Assembly: GCA_903887095.1 (NCBI GenBank)
Contig: CAISOQ010000467.1
Span: forward strand, 1-8,150
Direction: 5' to 3'
Length of the DNA: 8,150 bases
Origin: an uncultured Flavobacteriia bacterium
Lineage (GTDB): Bacteria > Bacteroidota > Bacteroidia > Flavobacteriales_D > Crocinitomicaceae
Positions 1-5,486 of the stretch are shown piece by piece. The stretch's first letter is position 1, and the number at the start of each line of letters is the position of its first letter. The notes beneath the pieces are model-generated. The model worked only from the letters and a program-made list of their open reading frames with translations, had not been told where the DNA came from and ran no database searches. A program made the translations under genes and the position numbers.

Positions 1-1410
1 ACGCACTAAAAATCCATATTGCGCTTGAGCATATGTAATATTGGGATCAGTTGGGTCGCATGCTGATTCAAATCCATCACCACCATTTGTGATGAACCAG
101 TCTTCATTCATGATACCACCTACATTGTTTGTTTCGGATGGACCGCCCATTGAATTGTTATCTTGAGTTCCACCGTAGATGTTGTAGAAAGGATAATCAT
201 TATCTGTAGCTACTTTGTAGAATTGAATGATTGGTAAATTGGAATAGTAACGCCATTGTTGCGCGTGATTGTAGGTTTCATAGATTCCACCATCACAACC
301 GGCAATCCAATGATTCGTGTTGGTAGGGTCAATCCAAATGGCATGATTGTCAACGTGTTTTTGATGTTCACCAGTCGGTTTGAAATTCTTACCGCCATCT
401 TCTGTATGGTGCATGTAGGTATCCATAGCGAATACTTTTTCCCTATTGTAAGGATCGCACATGATTTCTTGGTAATAGTTTCCACTTGTATTGAATCCTG
501 ACATTTTAGTCCAGCTTTCTCCTTTGTTGGTGGATCTATAAAAACCTCCTTTGTCATCTTTACCCTCAACGATTGCATAAACATAATTAGGATCTACCGG
601 AGAAACAGCTAAGCCAATTCTACCCATTTGATTTTTCGGCAATCCAGCATTAATCTCTCTCCAAGTAGTTCCACCATCAGTGGATTTGTAAATGGCAGAT
701 TCTGGTCCACCGCCGATGTAAGTCCATTCGTGTCTTCTGCGCTGATGAGCGGATGCATAAAGAATACTTGGGTTTTCAGGATCTATTGCAATCTCAGAAA
801 CACCCGTTTCCTCTGAAATAAAAAGTGTTCGATTCCATGTTTTTCCACCATCGGTAGATTTGTAAACCCCACGTTCTCCGCCAGAACTCCAAACTGGACC
901 ATATGCAGCCACCCAAATGGTGTTTTCGTCTTGTGGATGGATGATGATATTGCCAATGTGCTCGGATTTGCTCAATCCCATATTTGTAAAGCTTTTTCCG
1001 CCGTCTAACGACTTATAGACTCCATCGCCATATGCAACCGAACGCTGGTTGTTGTTTTCTCCAGTACCTACCCAAATTGTATTTGGATTTGAAGGGGCAA
1101 GTTCAACACATGCAATTGAGTATGAGCCGTAATTTTCAAAAATAGGACTGAATGTAGTTCCATGGTTTTCTGTCATCCAAACACCAGCGCTCGCAGCTGC
1201 AATGTACCATTTATCATGATTTTTTGGGTGAACAGCAATGTCCGCAATTCTTCCAGAGGTAAGCGCAGGGCCAACATTTCTGAAGCTTAATCCACTGATT
1301 GTACTTGCATCAAATAGAGGTTTTACTTCAACCTTCGTGTCTTTTTTTTGCCCAAATGAGCTTAAAATGAATAGAAAGGTAACGGAGCATGCGAATAGAG
1401 ACTTATTCAT
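1..1410 (-). CDS. Secreted Asp-box (BNR/VPS10-like) beta-propeller protein, C-terminus beyond window
   Basis: Reading the minus strand from an ATG at 1410 gives an open frame of 470 codons with no stop to base 1, so the C-terminal part lies outside. The N-terminus is a signal peptide (MNKSLF, then a hydrophobic stretch to about residue 18, likely cleaved in SSFG|QK near residue 20). At least five Asp-box blades are visible: SLDGGKSF (134-141), STDGGKTW (185-192), STDGGTTW (243-250), the degenerate STNKGESW (293-300) and TEDGGKNF (336-343). Other marks are the early FRNVGPALTSGRIADIAV motif, WVGTGE, and a GGTQDNN motif late in the fragment. This pattern fits the sortilin/VPS10-like 'glycosyl hydrolase' or YVTN/BNR-repeat proteins of Bacteroidota, which are typically much longer (about 900 residues or more) and often exported by type IX secretion; a sorting domain cannot be seen here. 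No enzymatic residues can be assigned, and the substrate is unknown. It is divergent from the PorE-like gene. Confidence 0.88.
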   Translation of the reverse strand, partial: MNKSLFACSVTFLFILSSFGQKKDTKVEVKPLFDASTISGLSFRNVGPALTSGRIADIAVHPKNHDKWYIAAASAGVWMTENHGTTFSPIFENYGSYSIACVELAPSNPNTIWVGTGENNNQRSVAYGDGVYKSLDGGKSFTNMGLSKSEHIGNIIIHPQDENTIWVAAYGPVWSSGGERGVYKSTDGGKTWNRTLFISEETGVSEIAIDPENPSILYASAHQRRRHEWTYIGGGPESAIYKSTDGGTTWREINAGLPKNQMGRIGLAVSPVDPNYVYAIVEGKDDKGGFYRSTNKGESWTKMSGFNTSGNYYQEIMCDPYNREKVFAMDTYMHHTEDGGKNFKPTGEHQKHVDNHAIWIDPTNTNHWIAGCDGGIYETYNHAQQWRYYSNLPIIQFYKVATDNDYPFYNIYGGTQDNNSMGGPSETNNVGGIMNEDWFITNGGDGFESACDPTDPNITYAQAQYGFLVR

Positions 1411-1530
1411 GGGATAAAAATTTCTTATAAAAATACATATTTCAGTGAAACATTATTTAATCAATAAAATCATCCATGGAACATGGTTTTTAAGGTTTCA
1501 TTGTTCAAAAAAATACAAAACAAGCAACCC

Positions 1531-1563
1531 TTTTCGCTGTAACTTTGAATGTACTTTTTCGCT
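1531..1563. repeat. Direct repeat TTTTCGCT x2
   Basis: The octamer TTTTCGCT occurs at 1531-1538 and again at 1556-1563, 25 bp apart start to start. The copies bracket the -7 box at 1540-1547 in the divergent promoter region. This could be a binding site for an activator or repressor, or chance in AT-rich DNA. Confidence 0.35.
1540..1547 (+). promoter_or_regulatory. Candidate -7 box for the PorE-like gene
   Basis: TAACTTTG is a perfect match to the Bacteroidota sigma-ABfr -7 consensus TAnnTTTG. It would place transcription start near 1552 and leave a leader of about 60 nt before the ATG at 1615. No convincing -33 TTTG/TTG lies 17-23 bp upstream, so the promoter may be weak or activator-dependent. 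The remainder of the 204-bp gap (1411-1614) is AT-rich and shows no ORF or RNA gene. I found no clear promoter for the leftward gene. Confidence 0.4.
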
Positions 1564-1570
1564 ATTCAAA
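1544..1570. repeat. Inverted repeat TTTGAAT-N13-ATTCAAA
   Basis: The perfect 7-bp arms are at 1544-1550 and 1564-1570 with a 13-bp spacer. The left arm overlaps the 3' half of the proposed -7 box. The position suits an operator that occludes RNA polymerase. The spacer is long and there is no U-tract, so a terminator is unlikely. Chance is possible given the base composition. Confidence 0.35.
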
Positions 1571-1614
1571 TATTGGGTATAGTATTTGACTAGCCAAAGT
1601 CGTTTAAAACAGAT

Positions 1615-3663
1615 ATGAAATATTTTACACTCCTTACCATTGCGATAATTTCAGGTTTAAGTTCCACTTCCTTCGCTCAAGAAGAAGATGAATCCTGTTT
1701 GCCGCCGTCAAAAAAAGTCTTAAAATTAATTGATGCAGCCAATCAAGCTCCAGATGCTAAAACAGCTGTAGATAATTTCACGGCAGCCATCGAAGCAGCG
1801 CCGGACAATGCCATGGCTTTTTACGAATATGCCATGTATGCATATGATGCTGGGATGAAATACTATGAGACGCAGCCAAATCCGGCAATGGGTGACAAGA
1901 GCTTTCAGAAATCGGAGGAAATGTTCATTAAAGCGCTACAGTTTTGTCCGGATTACCATGCAAATTGCACCTATTACCTTGGGGTGATCAACTACAGTCA
2001 ACAACAGAAAACAGACGCGATTAAGTGGTTCAAAGAATTTAAGAAGTTTAAGAATGCCGACAATACCCGTTATCCGGATGATTATGATAAAAAAATCAAC
2101 GATGTGAATGAGGTTTTGGCAGAATTAGAGTCGGAACAGGATTTATTGACAAATGCCGTTCCTTTTCAGCCAAATATGGTGAGAAATGTGAGTTCTGAGA
2201 AGGATGAATACTTTCCAATGATTTCCCCAGACAATGAGTTGATATTTTACACGAGGAAACTTGATCGCGCCAATTTGGGTGATTTGAAATCGAATTTTGT
2301 GGAGGAATTTACATTTTCTCAGCGTCCATCATTGACTTCAGATTTTGATAAGGGTGAGCCCTTAAAACCGCCATTTAACGATGGTACTTTTACGAATTAT
2401 GGAGCGGCTACATTGTCGGTAGATAACAAAGAAATGATTATTTGTGCTTGCAAGAAAGAACAGGTGTATGGCCGAGATTACTTGAATTGTGATCTTTATA
2501 CAACAACATACGAGCGAACAGGAGAGGGAGGAAATGATTTCAAATGGACGCCACTCAAAAATATGGGGCCTGGAATCAATACACCAGATGGTTGGGAGGC
2601 ACAGCCATCGCTTTCTTCTGACGGTCAGACACTTTTCTATACAGCCGCTCGACCTACAACACGTGACAATGACATTTTTGTTGTTAAACGCAAACCCGAT
2701 GGTTCGTGGGGTGATGCGCGACCGTTCGATGAAATTAATACAGATGGCAAGGATAAGAGTCCATTTTTGCACCAAGACAGTGAGACGCTTTATTTTGTTT
2801 CTTCTTCGACAGAAAAACGAAAGGGGATTGGTGGTTTGGACATCTTCTATGTGCGTGAAGAAAATGGTAAATGGTTGCAGCCAAAAAACATTGGTTATCC
2901 AATCAATTCGAAAGAAGATGAATTGGGATTGTTTGTTTCAACAGATGGGAAAATTGCATATTACTCATCACGAGTCGGAGGAAATTGGAACATTTATTCG
3001 TTTGAATTATACGAAGAAGCGCGACCAAAACCTGTTGCTATATTGAAAGGGGAATTAAAAGATGACAAGGGACAGCCCGTAAAAGATGCAACCATAGAAA
3101 TTGCATATGCGGGATCTGGAGAAGTTAGCAAGGTAAAGGTGAATGGAAACGATGGAAAATATGCTGCAGTGGTTAAGCTGGACACAAAACAGGATGTAAT
3201 GGTTACCGTTCAAAAAGAAGGACATGCCTTTGATTCTAAATTGATTACCAAAGAAGAGATTAAAAAAGAGGAGGTAGTCATTCGCAATAAAGATCTTTCT
3301 GTGAAGCCACTCAAAGTAGGTGAATCATATACCATTAACGATATTTTATATGCAACGAACTCAGCAGAATTGAATGATAAATCGAAGTTTATATTGCAAG
3401 GTTTTACTCGGTTTTTGAAAGAAAACCCCACCATTCATGTTGCTATTAACGGACATACCGACGATCAAGGAGATGATGCATTGAATTTGACACTTTCAGA
3501 AAGTCGGGCGAATGGCGTTAAGAATTACTTGGTATCACAAGGTTTGGATGAGCGGAGACTTTCCTCAAAAGGCTATGGAGAAACAGCTCCTAAATTGCCG
3601 AATACAACTGATACCAATAGAGCGAAAAATAGACGAACTGATTTTGTGATCGAGAAACTTTGA
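1615..3663 (+). CDS. PorE-like OmpA-family protein (TPR, PD40 propeller, CRD, peptidoglycan-binding domain)
   Basis: The product is 682 residues. It begins with a signal peptide cleaved at about SFA|QEE (residues 21-22), with no lipobox. An alpha-helical TPR-like region follows at about 30-175. Next comes a WD40-like (PD40) beta-propeller at about 190-465, with blade motifs such as FPMISPDNELIFYT, PSLSSDGQTLFYT and GLFVSTDGKIAYYS. A carboxypeptidase-regulatory-like (CRD) beta-sandwich spans about 476-560. The C-terminal OmpA domain (about 570-682) contains NGHTDDQGD and LSESRA. D616 and R631 have the 15-residue spacing of the aspartate and arginine that bind meso-diaminopimelate in OmpA-family domains. 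This is the domain order of Porphyromonas PorE, which ties the type IX secretion apparatus to peptidoglycan. PorE itself is a lipoprotein, whereas this protein appears to be a soluble periplasmic or loosely outer-membrane-associated form. Bacteroidota carry several such paralogues, often beside porP/sprF-like genes; none is visible here, so a role in secretion is inferred, not shown. Confidence 0.93.
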   Translation: MKYFTLLTIAIISGLSSTSFAQEEDESCLPPSKKVLKLIDAANQAPDAKTAVDNFTAAIEAAPDNAMAFYEYAMYAYDAGMKYYETQPNPAMGDKSFQKSEEMFIKALQFCPDYHANCTYYLGVINYSQQQKTDAIKWFKEFKKFKNADNTRYPDDYDKKINDVNEVLAELESEQDLLTNAVPFQPNMVRNVSSEKDEYFPMISPDNELIFYTRKLDRANLGDLKSNFVEEFTFSQRPSLTSDFDKGEPLKPPFNDGTFTNYGAATLSVDNKEMIICACKKEQVYGRDYLNCDLYTTTYERTGEGGNDFKWTPLKNMGPGINTPDGWEAQPSLSSDGQTLFYTAARPTTRDNDIFVVKRKPDGSWGDARPFDEINTDGKDKSPFLHQDSETLYFVSSSTEKRKGIGGLDIFYVREENGKWLQPKNIGYPINSKEDELGLFVSTDGKIAYYSSRVGGNWNIYSFELYEEARPKPVAILKGELKDDKGQPVKDATIEIAYAGSGEVSKVKVNGNDGKYAAVVKLDTKQDVMVTVQKEGHAFDSKLITKEEIKKEEVVIRNKDLSVKPLKVGESYTINDILYATNSAELNDKSKFILQGFTRFLKENPTIHVAINGHTDDQGDDALNLTLSESRANGVKNYLVSQGLDERRLSSKGYGETAPKLPNTTDTNRAKNRRTDFVIEKL

Positions 3664-3667
3664 TCAC
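3646..3667. repeat. Stem-loop spanning the convergent stop codons
   Basis: GTGATC (3646-3651) pairs with GATCAC (3662-3667) around a 10-nt loop that can shorten to 4 nt through G-U and A-U pairs. It covers both adjacent stop codons of the convergent genes. T-rich sequence follows on the plus strand only after about 9 nt, so it would be a poor intrinsic terminator. It may still slow polymerase or protect 3' ends for both transcripts. Confidence 0.3.
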
Positions 3668-4437
3668 TGAATTAAAATTTTTGAAACGTTCATATCAACG
3701 CGTCTTTTCATTCTCGGTAATTCGCCTCGATCAGTAAATTGCCAATGAATTATTCTTTCATCGTCTAAACAATCGGGTTGTCTGCTATAGGCTGCAATCC
3801 AAAATTTATAATCCTTGAAATGTTCCGGAAATTTTGTTTCATACATATGAAGTGACGTGTATATGACGGGACGCATGCCTGTTTCATATTCCACAATATT
3901 TAACCAGATATCCATGTTCTTATGTAAATCAGGATTGTCGAAGCATTCGTATTCAACATCCAGAACAGGAGGTAAGTCACCATCTCTTTTTGACCAGTGA
4001 CGCAAAAAATGTTCAGCTTGGAGAATTGGATCACTATTTCTGAAGTAATGGTATGCACCATGTGGTATTTTTAATCTTCGTAATTCTTTTCGATTTTGAT
4101 ACCACTTCGTGTCTAAAAAGTCTGTTCCTTCAGTGGCTTTGCAATAGACAAAATGGATCACAGTGTCGTAGTGCTCGGATTTCATGAGTTTTTCCCAATC
4201 AATTTCACCTTGGTGATGTGAAATATCGATGCCGAATGATGAGAATCCATAGGGTATCGTTCGAATTACCTTCTCTTTGGCTACTTCAATGCGTGCTTCA
4301 CGAATTTTATTGCGCACATAAAGGTATCCGGCAATTACAGCAACAATAATAAACAAGGCAACTACCGACTGAATGTACATTTTTTCAGGTCGTCTTTTTT
4401 TAGAAGTTGGTTTTTTCTTTTTAGTTTGTTTTGCCAC
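3664..4437 (-). CDS. Membrane-anchored GH25 muramidase (lysozyme family)
   Basis: The 257-residue product should cleave the beta-1,4 bond between N-acetylmuramic acid and N-acetylglucosamine in peptidoglycan. Residues 1-19 form a very basic cytoplasmic tail, followed by one transmembrane helix at about 20-41; this suggests type II topology with the enzyme in the periplasm. The GH25 domain spans about 66-255. It carries FGIDISHHQG (D71), KATEGTDFLDTKW (100-112), GAYHYFR, the DVE motif (D160 and E162, the catalytic pair of the family) and the closing WQF and VDMN motifs (232-250). The assigned start is a GTG at 4437. An ATG at 4380 (residue 20) is the alternative and would remove only the basic tail. 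The stop codon touches the stop of the convergent PorE-like gene. The rplS terminator ends about 6 nt before the GTG, leaving little room for a promoter. Both neighbours suggest a cell-envelope role, but the specific process is unknown. Confidence 0.92.
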   Translation of the reverse strand: MAKQTKKKKPTSKKRRPEKMYIQSVVALFIIVAVIAGYLYVRNKIREARIEVAKEKVIRTIPYGFSSFGIDISHHQGEIDWEKLMKSEHYDTVIHFVYCKATEGTDFLDTKWYQNRKELRRLKIPHGAYHYFRNSDPILQAEHFLRHWSKRDGDLPPVLDVEYECFDNPDLHKNMDIWLNIVEYETGMRPVIYTSLHMYETKFPEHFKDYKFWIAAYSRQPDCLDDERIIHWQFTDRGELPRMKRRVDMNVSKILIQ

Positions 4438-4442
4438 AATAC

Positions 4443-4450
4443 CAAAAATA
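4443..4450 (-). promoter_or_regulatory. Possible -7 box inside the terminator U-tract
   Basis: On the minus strand these bases read TATTTTTG, a perfect TAnnTTTG match formed by the end of the rplS terminator U-tract. Transcription from it would begin at or just before the GTG of the GH25 gene, giving a leaderless message or one using the downstream ATG at 4380. No -33 element is visible in the hairpin sequence, so this may be coincidence. Confidence 0.22.
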
Positions 4451-4478
4451 AAAAAGGCTTTCCCATCGAGAAAGCCTT
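4444..4478 (-). terminator. Intrinsic terminator of rplS
   Basis: On the minus strand a perfect 9-bp stem (AAGGCTTTC / GAAAGCCTT, arms 4454-4462 and 4470-4478) with a 7-nt loop is followed by TTTTTTATTTTT. It starts 23 nt after the rplS stop codon. A pair of TTCGAA palindromes (4480-4485 and 4491-4496) lies between the stop and the stem. This should end the L19 message; GH25 would then depend on read-through or its own start. Confidence 0.88.
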
Positions 4479-4500
4479 GTTCGAAAAAGATTCGAATATC

Positions 4501-4857
4501 TTAGTGTGTGAAACTTCTTTTTTCTTTGATACGTGCTGATTTTCCAGTTCTTTCTCTGAAGTAGAAAATTCTTGCGCGACGAACAGAACCTCTTTTGTTT
4601 ACAGCGATTTCATCAATAAACGGAGATGCGATTGGGAAAATTCTTTCAACACCAACGTTACCTGACATTTTACGAACAGTGAAAGTTTCTGTAGCTCCGC
4701 TTCCACGACGCTGCAAAACAACACCTTGAAATTGCTGGATACGCTCCTTGTTTCCTTCTTTAATTTTGTAAGAAACAGTTACCGTGTCTCCTGCTCCGAA
4801 CTTTGGGAATTCCTTCAATTCAACAAGCTCGCTCTGTATTTCTCTGATAATATCCAT
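4501..4857 (-). CDS. rplS: 50S ribosomal protein L19
   Basis: The 118-residue product has the normal length for bacterial L19, which sits at the 30S-50S interface of the ribosome. Family signatures run along the whole protein: FGAGDTVTVSYKI (20-32), EGNKERIQQFQGVV (34-47), RRGSGATETFTVRK (50-63), GVERIFPIASP (69-79) and the basic end VRRARIFYFRERTGKSARIKEK (92-113). The start ATG at 4857 gives the expected N-terminus. Here rplS is alone and not in a rpsP-rimM-trmD-rplS cluster as in E. coli. It ends at a strong intrinsic terminator and so looks monocistronic. It is divergent from the rimB-like/rimK operon. Confidence 0.97.
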   Translation of the reverse strand: MDIIREIQSELVELKEFPKFGAGDTVTVSYKIKEGNKERIQQFQGVVLQRRGSGATETFTVRKMSGNVGVERIFPIASPFIDEIAVNKRGSVRRARIFYFRERTGKSARIKEKRSFTH

Positions 4858-4894
4858 GACTGTTATTTTCTGTTCTTCCGCTTAAAACGGGGTG

Positions 4895-4922
4895 CAATAT
4901 TACAAAAAAAACATCAAACAAA
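4895..4922 (-). promoter_or_regulatory. Candidate promoter of rplS
   Basis: Read on the minus strand, TAATATTG (4902-4895) matches TAnnTTTG at five of the six fixed positions. A TTTG at 4922-4919 lies 16 bp upstream, slightly closer than usual for Bacteroidota -33 elements. Transcription would start near 4889, about 30 nt before the rplS ATG. Confidence 0.33.
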
Positions 4923-4952
4923 TTATTTATCCGATAATTATTTTGTAAAAAT

Positions 4953-4988
4953 TTCAATGTAGTTCAATTTCAGCTAGAAAATTGAATT
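4953..4988. repeat. Candidate operator: inverted repeat plus phased half-sites
   Basis: TTCAATTT (4963-4970) and AAATTGAA (4979-4986) form a perfect 8-bp inverted repeat with an 8-bp spacer. It extends to 10 bp (4961-4988) if one G-T pair is allowed. A further TTCAAT at 4953-4958 lies exactly 10 bp, one helical turn, before the left arm. The right arm contains the TTG proposed as the -33 element of the rightward promoter. The arrangement suits a dimeric regulator acting on the rim-like operon and perhaps on rplS. No terminator-like T-run follows. Confidence 0.42.
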
Positions 4989-5013
4989 AACAAGCACAAA
5001 TTTAATAGTTTTA
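4982..5013 (+). promoter_or_regulatory. Candidate promoter of the rimB-like/rimK operon
   Basis: TTG at 4982-4984 and TAGTTTTA at 5006-5013 are spaced by 21 bp, within the Bacteroidota -33/-7 range. The -7 box differs from TAnnTTTG only in its last base. Transcription would begin near 5019, giving a leader of about 27 nt to the ATG at 5046 but only about 12 nt to the upstream ATG at 5031. Confidence 0.38.
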
Positions 5014-5035
5014 CTTTATAAAGTGCACGTATGAC

Positions 5036-5040
5036 AGGTG
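5036..5040 (+). promoter_or_regulatory. Possible Shine-Dalgarno AGGTG deciding the start at 5046
   Basis: AGGTG matches the 3' half of the extended Shine-Dalgarno sequence and lies 5 nt before the ATG at 5046. The ATG at 5031 has no such site. Because Bacteroidota rely little on these sites, this is only supporting evidence for the start choice. Confidence 0.35.
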
Positions 5041-5045
5041 TTTCA

Positions 5046-5486
5046 ATGGAAAAATTGACAATTGGCAGAAGAGAGATCGCAGATTTTCCTGAAATTTATT
5101 TATCGGGGTTGGATGTGAAAATAGATACAGGAGCTTACACTTCCAGTATTCATGTGTGCGAATGCGCAGAGGAATTGAAAGATGGTAAATCTCAGCTGAG
5201 AGTAGTGTTCTTGGATGTTGGTCATCCGCAATACACAGGGATCCCAATCTATTTTGAGGCGTTCAAAATGAAAAAAGTGAAAAGTTCAACAGGACAAGAA
5301 CAATTGCGCTATTTCATTCGCATGAAGATTCTCATGCTCGGAAAACTAATAGAAACGGATTTTTCATTGACGCAAAGAAATGGCATGAAATATCCTATAC
5401 TCATAGGAAGAAAATTATTGAACAAACGATTTGTTGTGGACACAGCATTGGTAAATGTTTCCAAAAAGAAAAATAGAATAAAATGA
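5046..5486 (+). CDS. Retropepsin-like peptidase, RimB/DUF785 ('ATP-dependent zinc protease') family
   Basis: The product is 146 residues from the ATG at 5046. A start at 5031 would add five residues. I prefer 5046 because the family normally begins only a few residues before the IGRRE-type motif (here 6-10), and because of the AGGTG and promoter spacing. The aspartic-protease signature is KIDTGAYTSSIH (25-36, D27), and the matching hydrophobic-hydrophobic-Gly element is PILIGRKLL (117-125), after SLTQRNGM. The family is often labelled a zinc protease, but the visible motif is that of a one-domain retropepsin, which would work as a dimer. There is no signal peptide or membrane segment, so it should act in the cytoplasm. 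Its last codon overlaps rimK by 4 nt (ATGA), so translation is probably coupled. In Pseudomonas, RimB of the rimABK operon belongs to this type and modulates RimK. The substrate here is unknown. Confidence 0.88.
   Translation: MEKLTIGRREIADFPEIYLSGLDVKIDTGAYTSSIHVCECAEELKDGKSQLRVVFLDVGHPQYTGIPIYFEAFKMKKVKSSTGQEQLRYFIRMKILMLGKLIETDFSLTQRNGMKYPILIGRKLLNKRFVVDTALVNVSKKKNRIK

Noticed and set aside
210..584. Open frame of 124 codons on the minus strand
   Set aside because: It is an alternative frame within the Asp-box propeller gene, which is read on the same strand in another frame with a signal peptide and repeat motifs.
1580..1588. TAGTATTTG as a second -7 box for the PorE-like gene
   Set aside because: It has one extra base between TA and TTTG compared with the consensus, and the perfect box at 1540-1547 is the better candidate.
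1615..1698. Lipoprotein signal for the PorE-like protein
   Set aside because: The only early cysteine (residue 28) follows EEDES, which is not a lipobox, and a good signal peptidase I site precedes it.
2362..2775. Antisense open frame of 137 codons
   Set aside because: It is antisense to propeller blades of the PorE-like gene, with a cysteine-rich, low-plausibility translation and no start signals.
2489..3046. Open frame of 185 codons on the plus strand, +1 relative to the PorE-like gene
   Set aside because: It lies wholly inside the PorE-like frame, its translation has no recognisable domain, and the overlapping frame shows clear propeller motifs. It is a shadow frame.
5031..5045. ATG at 5031 as the start of the retropepsin-like gene
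   Set aside because: It is possible, but it would leave only about 12 nt of leader from the proposed promoter and has no upstream ribosome site. The ATG at 5046 fits the family N-terminus better.
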